DNA of 64,000 nucleotides from Centrapalus pauciflorus (lineage: Eukaryota > Streptophyta > Magnoliopsida > Asterales > Asteraceae), in assembly GCA_020465985.1 (NCBI GenBank), contig JAANYP010002051.1:386001-450000 (forward strand). Direction: 5' to 3'. A model generated the notes under the pieces. The model saw only the letters and a list, made by a program, of their open reading frames with translations. It searched no databases and had not been told where the DNA came from. Positions 10,471 through 24,408 of the stretch are shown one piece after another; the stretch's first letter is position 1; each line of letters starts with the position of its first letter. A program made the position numbers and the translations under genes.

Positions 10471-12502
10471 TGTAACATCCTCAAAGTTATTTTATTTTAA
10501 TTGGGCTAATTAAGTGGAAATTTACAATTAAGTTGAATTATGAACAATTATCATGTATTTGGGATATTTAGAAAGTTTGTTGTTATTTTAAGGAAATTTG
10601 AACTCGGAATTATTATTAAGGGGTATTATGAATGATAAAAGTTAATAATGATAAATTTAAGAATAAATCAGTATTTTATGGAACCGGTTAAGTTGAGGGA
10701 TGAAATGTGCAAAAATGATGAAAGCTGAATAAAAGGGCTAAAAGCCATTCATTTTCATATTTCACTCTCTCTCTCTACATTCTCTCTCTAGAAGTTCTCT
10801 CTACATCTCTCTAAGATATCTCACAAACCGACCGTCGGATTTTCGAAAATTATACGTCAACGGAAAGATCTTGTGGAGTATAACAACAATCTACAAACGG
10901 ATTTTTGATTTCATACGAATTGAGGTAAGAATCGACACTTTTAAGTTTGTTGTTTCGGTTTTGAAGAACTAGAATTTCGAATCTGTCATTTTATGTAAAT
11001 TGGAGCTTGTTTTGCTTGAAATATTGCTGGAATGTGATAGTATATGCATAGTAGAATCGAATCTAGGTATCACACATGATACATCAGTGATTTTAGGCCT
11101 TAGAATGATGGATTTAAGCTGAAATGATGAACAGACTCGAATATACCAAGAACAGAGTCGAAATGCAAGAACAAACTCGAGTTTGGTGCTAGATTCGAGT
11201 GTGTACCATTAGATTCTAAGGGGGGGTTCGAATCTATGCCTAGATTCGAAGTGAGGTTCGAATCTATGCCATAGGGTTCGAATCTATGCCATATGGTTCG
11301 AATCTAGTGATTAGATTCGAAGGTAAGCCCCTTAAATTCGAGTTTAATGCCTAAAATTGAGAAATCTACTCTCTAAACTCGTGTAATTTAAATGGAACTC
11401 ATAAACAACACATAAAATGATAAGGGTTACTCAAAGGACAAGATGTAAACTTGAAATGGGTTCAAACTTAGTTGTAGTTCGAATTTGGACATAGACCCGA
11501 AATAGGAAAAATGTTGCAAAACTTACGAAACTTGGTTTTATGATTTAAACGGTTATTGATACGAAGTATTGTTGTAATTAATATAACAGGTCCCTTGTGG
11601 TGTTGTTTAACCCACAGTGGGGTACTTGGTGGATCCGGTTGAAAGCCCGTGGAGAAATAAAAATTGGTTAAAAGTTTAATTACGCACCCACTGTGAGTAC
11701 CTTTGATTTTAGCATGTTTACATCTGCTTTATGTTTGCTAGGCCTGCTGAGGCATGTTGTTTCACTTTCGTTTGACACTCTACTAACTTGCGTATATATA
11801 ATGATGCACATTCACATTTGCTGCATGTCCTTTCTTTTGTTGTGCATCCTGTTGATGTCGATGGACCTGAGTGGTCGCATCTGTACTATGATGTTACTGT
11901 GCTATATGAGCCAAGAGTTTGACACCTCTATGGCCAGGATAGACAGTATGACATCCCTGATGGTATGTTTGCCTCAGTTTGGTGGGTTTTTCTTATTGCC
12001 GAGTGTGTCAGCTCAAAGGGGCTGCGGGCTCAGAATTGCGTACCTTGGGTGCGTGTGGAGTATACGGTATGTGTTACCGCGGTTACTCTGGGAGGCATCA
12101 TAAAGATTTGTTGAATGCGTAAAATCATATGGTATTCACTAAGCAATCGCTTACCCTTTTAGTTGTTGAATTTTACAGGAAAAAGGGAAGTCTACTGCTG
12201 GACCTTCTCGTTAGGCCATTTAAGAAGATTTGGAAGATATCTGCTATTTAATCGGTACTTATGTTGTGGATCAAATGTTATAATATGTTTGGGATGATTG
12301 TAATAATTGTATTTGGATATGTAGACTTAGTTATGGTACCTTGTAGCACCGTAGGGTGTTTGACACTTTTGCACTACTTTTATTTTATGTTTTTAATGCT
12401 TCCGCACTAAAATCTAGGTTATCAGATCATTATGTATTTGTATGATGGTGTTTAAATCCTGGGTGTTTTGTAATTGGTGGTTGTTGTGGCAAGGGTGTCA
12501 CA
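10471..12502. mobile_element. Solo LTR of an LTR retrotransposon
   Basis: The sequence starts TGTAACATCC and ends GGGTGTCACA, the TG..CA ends of an LTR. An exact 5-bp target duplication, TAAGG, lies outside (10466-10470 and 12503-12507). At 2,032 bp with no gag or pol between ends, it is a solo LTR left by recombination between the two LTRs of one insertion. The large size and start resemble Ty3/gypsy LTRs of plants, but no coding region is left to prove the family. A (CT)n-rich tract at 10768-10815 may be near the element's promoter. Open frames inside (for example 11693-12103) have no family features and are taken as chance. Confidence 0.85.
11223..11335. repeat. Repeated TTCGAATC motif block in the solo LTR
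   Basis: GGTTCGAATCTATGCC or close variants recur four times, alternating with the inverse form TAGATTCGAA. Each unit is about 30 bp. The core TTCGAA is itself a palindrome. Confidence 0.75.
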
Positions 12503-12507
12503 TAAGG

Positions 12508-13505
12508 AACTTTGGTTTAATTGTTGTATTAGAAGTTGTCAAATTGTGGGAATTGGTTTGCAAGTATGTTAGTAGCATGTATCTATGTTTTTTATCGATT
12601 TATACATGCTGGGAACGAGATTTGGGGTCGAATACTGCTGGATAGGACAGAAACGAAGAAAAGGACACCTGACTAAGACCGCGATGGACTTGAGGCGGTG
12701 TTGGGTTGAGCTCGGGCTAGGGTTCTTAAGCACAGTTCACGATGGGAGCGAGACCACGATGCCAGCTCGGCCGCGGTGGGTCGAGCTTGGCCGCGATTTT
12801 GGGCCACAGGGCTTATTTGGGTTGTGCCTTTGGGTTATATTACTTATGAAATCAATATATGAGTCTATTATGTGTATTTGTTAGTCTTGAGTTGATATCC
12901 TGGTATCTGTTATGTGTATACGAACGAACAGATATCAGACTAGGTCGGGAAGTGACTACAGGATTTCAGTAAAAATTAGCTGTTTTCATTCAGTTGAGTA
13001 CACGAGTCTTTTGAAATGCATGTCTTCTTTTAAGAGTCCTTTCATGTTATCTACCTATACGTGATAGAGTTGAGTTGCATTAATCTACAATTTGTTATTT
13101 ATATGTGTTAATTCTGCAGAGTCTTAACCCTTGGGTACTCACAAGATTTACAACTTACGTTTTCAAGTCTAACGTGCCTCAAGGGTTCAGAAGACACGTT
13201 AGCAGCAACCAGAGCAGAAATGGGAGTTAGCGGTTATTTTGAGAATTTTTACGACGTCATTATTGTATGTTGACATCCTTTTGAGGCTTTTGGGACTGCT
13301 AGCAACTTGTGAGTTGTTATGTTGTTTGTATCAGATGTGTAAAGCATGTATGACATGTTCACATATAGTTTCAGTTGTATGTGTCTGTTAATGCTGATAG
13401 TGGTTATGGTCGTCTTAAAGTTTTAATTACCAATGGTATTGTAATCCTATAACTTGTGTTATTATGTGAAATTTACACTTATGATGGTATCTGATGTGAC
13501 ATTTG
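12508..13505. other. LTR-like retroelement debris
   Basis: GC content rises around 12620-12830, with several GC-rich words (such as CGCGGTGGGTCGAG), then falls. The text from 13090 to 13502, ending ATGTGACA, has the look of a retrotransposon LTR 3' half, into whose other part the solo LTR may have inserted. No TG start or target duplication could be placed and no coding domain is recognised. Confidence 0.35.
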
Positions 13506-14298
13506 TCGAAATTCCAGAGTGTTAAAACATTTATTATTTAGTTGATATAATTTAATATTTTTACTTTATAAATATTAATTGAAGTTTATAAATAGATTAT
13601 AGATTATAAAATTTTCTTTTTTAAGTTCAGATTTAGATTAACTAAAATTTAACAAATGTTAAATAGATAATGATGATATACAACACTACTGGATAATGTC
13701 AAATATTATATAATTTAAGATTTTTTTAAAGTTTAGATTTAGATAAGTTAAATTTAACAAATGGCAAATAGATATAATGATGACAATTGACAAATAACAT
13801 TATTAGAAATAATGAAATTTTATTTATCTTTTATTTTATTTTATTTTAAAATAATAAAATATATTTATCTTTTCTGCTTTCTGCTGAAAGATGATTATGG
13901 TTTGAATTTTTATTTATAATTTATAATTATTAATATATTTATAAAAAGGTTAACATCCTTAAAACCTATCGGCTATCGCACATCTCGAAAAAAATGCCTA
14001 TCTAGACAAAAGTAAAAATAGATAACTAACTATAATTAGCTAAAACGAATAACCGAGTGTTTCCGGTTACCTCATAAATTTAAAATTTATACTTTTATAC
14101 TTAATTTTATTAGAGAAAACTTATATGCACATAAAAATTTCGTACCATAATTTTTATCATGATATATCTCTTTTTGCTTTGTATCGCTTTATTTCTTTTT
14201 TCTAAAAAACAAGTTAGCTTTTCTAAAAGCTTCCAAAAACATTTTGTCAAAAACACCCTGAAAAAATAAGATTGTTTGTTATAACTAAAAGGTAAAGA
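13506..14298. other. AT-rich intergenic DNA
   Basis: No gene is seen. Two short segments repeat the theme AGTTTAGATTTAGATAA (about 13630 and 13730) together with the neighbouring words, suggesting an old tandem duplication of roughly 100 bp. Confidence 0.45.
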
Positions 14299-14676
14299 GT
14301 ATGTTTGGCACGACCGTTGAAGCTTTTGGGAGTTATCGTTTTTTTTTTTTTTAAGTTGGAGCATTTTGTTTTTATAAATGTGTTTGTTAAAAATAGTTAT
14401 AACTGTAGTTTTTAGTATTAAATGACATAAAAGACATTGACATTAATTAAATGTTATAGTTTATAATTATTTGGAGGTTAAAAAAGTTATTTTGTTTGAC
14501 CAAAAACTTAAGCTCGTTTTGAAAGTTAATTCAAATAACTTCTTGTGAAATTTTTTTATGAAAACTTTCAAATTTAAATGAAAAACATAAGCTCCTATCA
14601 ACCAAACAGAGTTTTTGAGCTTGAGCTTCTAAAAATCAGAAGCTGAGTTTTTAAAAGCTTCTTATCAAGCACACCC
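14299..14676. mobile_element. MITE with GTATGTTTGGCA-type end
   Basis: The left end GTATGTTTGGCA leads to GAAGCTTTT. The right end read in reverse starts GGGTGTGCTTGATAAGAAGCTTTT in type, giving imperfect inverted ends. The interior repeats AGCTT/AAGCT words that pair across the centre. A partial relative follows directly at 14682 (GTATGTTTGGTATGC). The related element at 18612 shares the style. The superfamily is not determined. Confidence 0.5.
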
Positions 14677-15754
14677 AAATAGTATGTTTGGTATGCATCT
14701 TATGGCAGCTTATAAGAGCTCCGACTTATGATTTTTAAAACTTCAAGCTCATAAGTTGCGCTTGTATTAAATTTTTCTCATTAGCTTGTTAAGTTTAATA
14801 TAAAATTTATCACAATTCTTATCGATATGGAAAAAATAAAAAAAAAAAACATGAAAAAGAATAGAATTTAATGGTTTTTCTTAATTTTTCATGTCAACTT
14901 TATTTATGTGTAACCTTTGTTGGCACAGTAAAAATACTTAAAAACTTCAATGATTTAATTGCATTACAATTCATACATTTAACATATCAACGAGATATAA
15001 CTTTTAACTTTAAAAGATAAATATAATTTGAGCATTCGTTAATTCTTTTTAAATGACAACCCGATTATGCTATAGTATATATCGTAAGAAGCGAGATCTA
15101 AATATTCAATCATTTGATTAAAGAAACATGTAAAACATTTAATTTATCAAATGAACATTCTTATCATGATTTAATTTTCTATTGACAAGTATTGGACAAT
15201 TCATTTAAATTTCATATTGTAGAACTGGTTTTTATGCCACGTCAGCATACATGAATATCAACAATCAACGCATCGGTTATATTTCATATAAAAACAAAAA
15301 TATAAATATGCATTTCAAATGTAACGTTTACTTATCAATTCAAAAGGATAACAAACGATGATAACGATAAGATGCAAGAAAAAAAGTCAACGACCATGAT
15401 AACATCTATTTATATCTATCTATCTATACTATTAAATAAGTAACTAAATTGTCACGTGTCGACCTCACATTTAATTCGTCACGTATCAACTCTACATTTA
15501 ATTTACCACATGTCAAAAGTTCAATCTATCACGTGTCATTATTAAAATTAATTTAAATAAAAATAAAATCCAATTCAATTTATTATAATCTAATTAATCT
15601 AGTATATAATTAACTAAAATATAATAAATTAACTTTTTTAATAATCATTTCATGTGTTATTATAAATATTTATTATTACTTTTTAAAAAATTTTGGATTA
15701 AAAAAACTCAGAAAAAACTTAGATATATAAATCATGTCTAGTGGCGAAGAAATA
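14677..15754. other. Intergenic DNA with MITE and Helitron-like fragments
   Basis: A fragment related to the preceding MITE occupies about 14682-14770. TCTATACTATTAAATAAG near 15423 resembles a Helitron 5' end, but no matching hairpin plus CTRRT end was found. No gene is seen. Confidence 0.4.
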
Positions 15755-15762
15755 GTACTAAA

Positions 15763-16571
<809 letters not shown>

Positions 16572-16579
16572 GTACCAAA

Positions 16580-18611
16580 CACATAAAACATAAAGACTCT
16601 TGTGTATTAAATAGGGTTTATTATTAATATTATTTTTAATTGGCAGCGTTAATTAGTTAAGTTATTTGTATATGCACTCTAATATTTTCCTTACTGGATG
16701 GATAGACCGTAGACGTATGTTCTTAGCCCAACCACACCATGCGCGTGCGCGCGCACACACATATTCCCGATTTCCCGTCAACCATTCTAGGGGATAGACC
16801 ATCGCAATATTCCCCCAAAACGTCACCCCTATGACTTTTTAAGCCATTTTTCTATTTCGAGACAGAACTAAGTCTATACACACATACTATTTTACTACCT
16901 CACATGTTATGTAGATAAGTTCTAATGAACAACCGATTGCATAGGGTCAATTGCTAAAAATAGAAACAAATTTATGAATTTTTAACAAAACTATTTATTT
17001 TTTTGTCATTAATAGTATCAATTTGTATATTTTTTTATCATTTATAGGGAAACTTAAAAAAGCTGTTGCTATAAATGATTAAAAAAAAATACAAAACTTA
17101 ATTATATTAAGGATACAAATTACAAAAGTTGATGTTATTTATATGAAAAATAAATAAGGCACCGGGGATGCTATTAGTAATAAAAAAATAAATAATGTTG
17201 TTATAAATGATAAAAAAAATCAAAAAATTGTTATTATTTTAGTAATTGATCCTATAGATAAGTGATGTTGTTCTATGCATTGCTAGCTTTGTAAAAAGTT
17301 TAAAAATAATTAAAAACTGTACAATAACAAGTGTCATTATTATACGCTTGGCATCAACTAGGCCAATCATGTCCATAACCATTACCCTCTCTAGACTGTT
17401 CATCGTTTAACAAGTTCCTTCTTCTATGGGTGTCGTTAGTTGTTTTAACTAAAATAACAATCCAAAACACTTAATATTCAATTTGAGGTTATTCAGGTGA
17501 AACCAAATTATAGGATAATACTAATGAAAAAAAGACCAAGCAAATAAAGAAGTTGTCATATTAATTACTACACGGTGAATCAAATTACATTCGGGCAAAC
17601 AAAGAAGTTATATTCTTTCAACATCATCAACATTCGGGCACTACTAATAAGTGAACAAAAGAAAAAAGGAAAAAGAAGTTGTCATATTAACTACTATACG
17701 GTGAATTTGGAAGGAAAGAAATGACTTCATCTCTAGATAGACGTACGAACAATTTGAAGAAAAGTTTGGGGTTGAATTTCCGTGATTCTTTGTCTTGAGA
17801 TTTTTTTAAGGCTTCGATCTTCGGTCTTCACTTCAATGGAGCAAGGGTGCTATATATGAAAGTCTTTCTTGGGGTTTGATGGCAAATTGGCAACCATTCG
17901 GGCAATACGGATATAAAGAAATATTTCAATGGTTTGTTCAACAGATTTGTTTCCATTATCCAAATTAACTCTTTATTTTGGATTAATAATAGGAGTGGTA
18001 AGCCTTGAAAAGTTGAAAGTGAATTATTTGAATCCCTACTTCTTGGCTGTTGGATAGATGTTTTTCTTTTGTATGATATTTTTTTGTGATGAAATCCTTT
18101 GAAAAATGTATTGTTTTTAAAGGTGTTTAGTAACGTTCAACTTTTCAAAAAAAGAAAAAAAGACGAACAATTTGGCACATTGTTAGCAGACGAGATTTAA
18201 CCAATATTTTGTGTTGGATTACAAATTGAATATCTACCTAGAAAGATGATGGAAAACAAACGTAATGGTTTTTACATTTCAAATTTGAAAAAACAATAAT
18301 CATATCAATTGTTTACATTTTATTTTTCCATATTTACCTTTTATTCAATTCTACATTCAATAGAAAATAAGTTTTTAAATATATATATTTTTTATGGTAT
18401 CAAGAAGAGACTGAAAAAGAAAAAAAAAACACAAAATTAACCATATTCTTTCTGTCAAACGCCCAACACCCCCCCGCCCCCTCCCCCTACCCCTACCTAA
18501 ATAACGTAGTAGTCCGTTAACAAAAGAATTTATGTTGCTCAAAAGTCAAAACAATTGAATTCTTACGGTACTTAACCCTCATCAAACCATCACCGATTAA
18601 CCGATATCAAG
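16580..18611. other. Intergenic DNA, no gene recognised
   Basis: It contains short runs of alternating CG/CA (16741-16762) and AT-rich sequence with a duplicated word set around 17545-17700 (GAAGTTGTCATATTAA, CATTCGGGCA). The part at 17760-18150 is less AT-rich and ends in a T/A-rich stretch like a retroelement 3' end, but no domain can be read. Confidence 0.4.
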
Positions 18612-18984
18612 GGGTGTGTTTGATAAAACTAGTTGTAGCTTTGTGTTTTTAAAAGAGATAAAACTTTTAGTAGCTGAAGCTTGTGAGAGCTGAAATTTTG
18701 TAAAAGAGCAATTATAGTTTTATTAATGTGTTTGATAAATGTAGTTGTAGCTGTAGTTTTTTAGCATTAAATTATGTAAAATGACATTAATATTAATTAA
18801 ATATGGTATTGTATTTGACCAAAAGCTCCAGAGCTTTTTAAATGCTAATTCTACTATCGTTTTATAAAAGAGTTTTTTTAAAAAAAAATAAAGGCTCTAT
18901 GTTTTTCTTTCAAATAAGGCTTTTAGTTTTTAGTAGAGCTTTTCAAAAACAAAAGCTTCTAAAGGATTTGAGCCAAACATAGCC
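18612..18984. mobile_element. MITE, GGGTGTGTTTG type
   Basis: The left end GGGTGTGTTTGAT pairs imperfectly with the right end GCCAAACATAGCC. Internal AGAGCTTTT and AAAAGCTCT words are arranged as inverted halves. A 3-bp AAG flanks both sides, which is weak as a target duplication. No coding. Confidence 0.45.
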
Positions 18985-19400
18985 AAGGTCAAACAATTAC
19001 TTTTCTTTAAAGACAAGCTTTTCATAAAAAGCTACAAAGAGGTGCAAAGAAAACATATAAGAAAAACCTCAACACTAGAAGCCCAACCAATAATGCATCA
19101 AAACTACGGAAAAATTAGATTACAAGGATCTGTACAGCAGTCCCTCCATTTCCAGCACAAGTTTTTCGTTCTGTTTGTTATGCTCTAATCAAGATTCTTG
19201 TAGCAGATTCTGATCAAAAAGCGAACATCAAAGTTTTGCGTACCATTATCGTGATCCGATTGTCAAGTCCCCAGTACGCTTGACCCCGGACCAAAACACA
19301 TTAACACTGACAAAATTAAGTCACCAAATGGAATTGAACATTGTTTCGTTAAGAGGTCTGTTCAAGTAAACAAAGCCATGTTGAAATCAGGTTGAATAAG

Positions 19401-19545
19401 TTTTTTTTTTTACAACAAAACACACACGCACTCAACTAATCATATTCTTAAATATACACATTTGTCCACAATGAGACACGAACCTCCAACCTTAGAGTCT
19501 CATTGAACATTTGGTACCACTAAATTACAATCCCTTTGGTTCAAG
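19401..19545 (-). mobile_element. tRNA-derived SINE (candidate)
   Basis: Read on the minus strand, a TAGTGGTACC-type A box is followed about 30 bp later by GGTTCGTGTCTC, a good B-box for RNA polymerase III. The element ends in a poly(A) tract that appears as poly(T) at 19401-19411. The length of about 145 bp and the A-tail fit plant SINEs. The target duplication was not established. Confidence 0.5.
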
Positions 19546-22117
19546 TCGTATAATTAACACAACAAATATATTTAAGGTTAATACATCCCAATTCATTACC
19601 GACATTAATTAATATTGATGGGTTATTGTTGTTAAGCAATGACTTTAGATCGCCAGTTTTGAATGTCAATCTTTTAGTATGCTGCAGCTTGATTGTTGTT
19701 TTCGTGCTCGATATATCATTGGTTTCGTGTTATTTTAGGTTATTTTTTCTATTTAATTTTTCCAGTGGTGCAGTGACCCTATCTATCTATGCCTACTACT
19801 ACCTCTTGAAGTTGGTTATGACATGATGGATCACAACTTTTAACATGTGTGTGTAAACATATATTCATTTGTACATCCATCACTATTTTCAAATACGACA
19901 AAATCGTGCGTTTCATTACTAGAAAAATAAGTTCCATAGGGATTTTTCCTTGTAATTTCCCAAGGATTTTTGGATTCAAAATTTACTGAGAGGTTAATTA
20001 CAGAAAAATTACTATGGGGTGCTTTTTCGTCAATTTTTACTGAGGGAATAGTAACAGGCTAAGATCTTCATAAAAATATTTCGTCGGTAATACATCAAAC
20101 TAATTAATTCTAATCTCTCTCTTTATAAACCCTAACTCGATCGTATAATATGGTCATCAATGTCATAGGTTTCAATAAAGTTTGTCTCAGAAACTTCACA
20201 TTATTATATGTTTTCAGTCGTACGTAATATACACACACTACTTTAATTTTGGGATCATTTGGGCACCGGTGGAGTAATTAAACCTTGATCAAAACAAGGC
20301 CAACATGTGAATAAACCAACTTAACGGACTTTTGTAACATTTGAGAGATCTAGAACGCGCATATATATAGGACAACGACATCCGTTTTTTATAATTTAAA
20401 TCATATTACCATAAAAGTATATGTGTTTTTCCCTTTAACGAATTTATGGATCTCCTCTTGTTGTTCGAAGAAAAGAAATTAAAAACAAAAAGTGAACTAG
20501 TTACCTAATCTGATGTCAATTTTTTTAAAAAATTGTTTTGTGGAAAAAGTAAAGTTGATAAAAAAGAATACAACTGGTGAGCAATAGTAGATGGATATTA
20601 TGAAAAAGAAGATTTAAGGAAGGAAACCAGATGATATATATATGAGTCAATGACGCAACTTCTTGTATTCACTCAAGGTGTCTTTTGAAAGTGCCATGAC
20701 GATATCAAGATCACCTTTATTTGGCGTTTACTATACACTGATCGAATGAATGTTTTCTGTTGGAGGAGATCCATCCATCCATCCATCCTTTATTTATATA
20801 CGTACGGTGTCGTATTCATTTCTTAATTCCATATATATATATATATCTCTTATTTATATTTCTTAATTAATTAGGGAGTCTATCGTAGATAGCTTTGCTT
20901 TGCTTTTGGTTCATCTCTTCGATCAACTTTTTCCGATTGATCACGTTAAGTAGCCTGATCAGGTTATATATATTCAGCGCGTTTAGTAATCTTTTAAAAA
21001 CAACGTACGTACGTTTGAAAAGGTGATCAACAGTTTTATTAAGCACCATTGTTTAGCATATATGCATGAACTAATTACTGAATTTCCCTTTTTAAGACTC
21101 AAAAAAAATTGTTTTTTTTTTTTTTCGCTTAATTGGATGCATGATGAATATACCTCTTTCAAACACCAAGAGCCAAAGTAACGAGATCATCCGCGTGCAT
21201 ATTAATTATACGCTAGATCATATCAAATATGTATATATGCTGCTGGTTCGATTCGCTTTCAACAATATATATTTTACCAATTAAACAGTGACTATGAATT
21301 GCACTTATCACAGCAACAAAATTGAATTAGCACTTTACACATGCGCTTATAAAGCTAATTAATTAAACTGTCCTTAATTAATTCCACATACAATTAACTA
21401 GAATTAATTAATCACAATAAGTAATTAACCTCCATCAATAATCAATTAATGCCATATATTTCCATGAAATCACAATGTTAAGCAAAACTTAAACTTGATT
21501 CAATTATAATTTAGCAAGTGACATCTGATCATCGATTGAAATGATACAAATTAAATGAATGTTTCATGTGTTTGATTAAGGGATCGGAGGATGGTCTTCC
21601 ATTACCAAAACACAGGTCAACTTTTTCTGAATTTAAAACCTTTTAATTGTCTAATCTCATACGAGTCAGATGCCACCATCTTAATATATATATATGTCAC
21701 TTTCCATAAACATCATTATCAAATTATAGGCCAGATACTATCCACACCACACCATTTTCTTCAACAATCATAGGTGGGTACCTGCTAAAATTAGGTCATG
21801 GTTTTTACAAGTTGTTCAGAACTATTTTTGTCGCCAAACGATCCATCATATCGATCAGTGTGTGTGTATACATATATGTATGTACCTAGCTAGATTAATT
21901 AACTATAATTAAGGGACTAATCGAATGCATGCATGCGCTTATTATCAGAATCATTGATATATATGTTCATTTTAATGCATCTATAGTCCATCACGAAAAG
22001 AGCCAAATAAGTAAACAATTGTTCATGGTGATTTTCCTTAATTCAGTTACACAGTCTGAGCCAAAAACCTATAAATTTTGCAAGGCCGGAATGTTCAGCA
22101 TTTATAGGTTTTAAGTT
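19546..22117. other. Intergenic DNA
   Basis: No coding exon is recognised on either strand. It includes several TATA-rich runs, a short (CCAT)n tract at 20772-20787 and a region of many TTAATTAA words (21340-21450). The open frames here are short and have no family motifs. Confidence 0.4.
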
Positions 22118-22120
22118 TAA

Positions 22121-22353
22121 GGGTGCGTTTGTTTGGTGTGTTTTTAAGGTATGGAATGAGTTTTTGTTTCATAGATGTTGTTTGTTTGAGAATTAATTAC
22201 CAAATATGTAGAAATGATTATCAAAAACTCAAAGTCATCCACACTCATGAGTTTTCTCATTCCTCATTATACATTCTAGCTCCTATTTCTTTCAAACTCA
22301 TACCTATACTCATACTCATTTCAAATTCATCGATCAACAAACCAAACGCACCC
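22121..22353. mobile_element. PIF/Harbinger (Tourist-like) MITE
   Basis: The ends GGGTGCGTTTGTTTGGT and ACCAAACGCACCC form a clear inverted repeat. The 3-bp target duplication TAA is present on both sides (22118-22120, 22354-22356), as expected for PIF/Harbinger. At 233 bp it has no coding capacity. ATGAGTTT and AAACTCAT words pair across the element. Confidence 0.8.
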
Positions 22354-22356
22354 TAA

Positions 22357-24408
22357 ATACTACATTTGTATTGTGTTATGAATGGGTCACATGACCAGAA
22401 TCATTTTATTAATATTCAGATGACATTTTATTGGACACGTACCAGGATGTGTTTTGTTCGTTGGAATATAGGATAATTGGAATGAATCCAACTTTAGTTG
22501 TTAATATATACTAATTTTTTTTGACATAATCTAATCCTTTTAGAAATATTTTAACGCACGAACCAAACACCTGAAAGAATGAATGAAAACGTACCCTAGT
22601 TATATAAAGAAAATTTTAATTTCTTTGCTTATTGAATATACAAAGTATTCATAGACACTCTAAGATTGTGTTTAGTAAACGAAAACTAATCATTTTTCAA
22701 TTTAAGTTTTCAGTTTATAGTTTTTTAAGAAAAAAAAAAGGGTTTCTATAAAAGTTGAAAATTTGTTTTGATGATAAAGTTATATGTTTAAAGAAAATGT
22801 GATAGTTGATTATTAATGAAGAAAAATAGGATAGGTAATAAAAAAGTAATATAGAAAAAAGGTATTAAAAGTAAATATAGGGTGGGTAATAGAAAATTAA
22901 GAGAAAAAAAAAATATATGAAAAGTGGTATGTTAAAAAATAAATGAAAATTGAATGAATTTTTATTAAGAGTTTTCAATTTTTTTTTTTTTTTGAAAAAT
23001 AAGAATGAAATTTGGAAATTTTCATGCGTGAAACTAACAAAAATGGAATTTTGTAATTTTATATTTTTTACTTTATGAGTTTTATATTGAGTTTTTTTAA
23101 ATAAAAACGATGGAAGCATTCGGTATTAAATTTTTTTACTAAACAATGACGAACCATTTTAATTTTTGATTTTTTCGAACCATTCAGAATTAAAATTTTT
23201 GACTACATGTTTTCAATGAAGAAACTACAAACCATTTTGATTATATACTTTTTACCTAATGAAAAAATCTCCAACACGTCGTTATTTTGAACTTTTTGAA
23301 TGGAGAAAAAATATAAATCATTTCGATTTTTAGATTTTTAGAACGAAAATAAATTAAAACTAATTCCATTTTTATCTTTCCTAAATGGAAAAAAGAATGG
23401 AGAAAGATTTGGATTTTCAATAACTAATTGGAAAAAAATAACTAAGTATGTCATATAATAATCTTAAATAAATAATCATAGTAATATATATAAAAGTTAG
23501 CATTAATAATTACAATAAACATACAAATAAAAAATTAATAATTAAAACATAAAGAATAAAAAATAAAATGTTACATTTGATAAGTAAATGATAAAAAAAA
23601 TACAAAATATATGTATGAAAAAAATATTATGATATAAATAAAGAGAAAAACGGAAAAAAATAAGAATATATGAAAATTACACAGATGATCTCTGAAAAAC
23701 AAAATGACAAAAATGCTCTTAAGACTAACGGTTAAAGTTAACCACCGTCAGTTTCAGGGACCAAAATGTTACAATTTTTCAATTTTAAGGACTTGTGGTG
23801 TAATAAAATTCTTTCAGGAATTAAGACCATAATTTCATATAAACCACATGGACATTTATGTAATTTAGTAAAAATATTAGTTTGAGCAAACGTGGACAAC
23901 GATATGATATTTGTAATTTACTCATAAAAGTTCTGATCATTACTTTCATGATTGTGAGGTTTGAGGAATATTGGTGGTGTCATCCACACATCCACCATTA
24001 ACCATTTAATCTACATGTACAGTAAGCACAAAACCCTGCAGTTGCACCTAAGATCCATTTTTTTTTCATCGGTACCCTGTGTTAGATTCCAGTAAGAATT
24101 TCTTAGTTTCGTGAGAACTTTTTTTAAAATTTATGAATTTAATGCATAAAATTATGCATCTGAGACTAAAATTTATACATTTGATAAAATTATGCATTTC
24201 ATGCAAATATTTACGGATATCATGATAAGTTTGTTAACTTTATGTACGAATTTGACAAAATTTATGCATTTAATGTCATAATTTATATTTATTGTATAAT
24301 TTAATGAATTTAATTTTAAAGTTAAATTTAATTTTATATTATGACATTTATTAATAATGAAAACCAATAATAATTTTAAGTTATAAATTTAATTATTAAA
24401 TTTGTGAT
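22357..24408. other. Very AT-rich intergenic DNA
   Basis: No gene is seen. A fold-back-like segment at about 23676-23876 carries GGACCAAAATGTTACA and ACCACATGGACATTTATGTAA, words typical of the ends of Mutator-like elements of the kind intact at 40543. Poly(A)/poly(T) runs are frequent. Confidence 0.4.

Noticed and set aside
11693..12103. 136-residue hydrophobic plus-strand frame
   Set aside because: It lies wholly inside the solo LTR, has no recognised domain and no gene-like surroundings.
15423..15740. Helitron 5'-end-like TCTATACTATTAAATAAG with CTAGT at about 15738
   Set aside because: No hairpin precedes the CTAGT, so the pair of ends is not supported.
20580..21100. Possible microRNA gene in a TATA-rich intergenic segment
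   Set aside because: No hairpin and none of the well-known plant miRNA sequences could be recognised.
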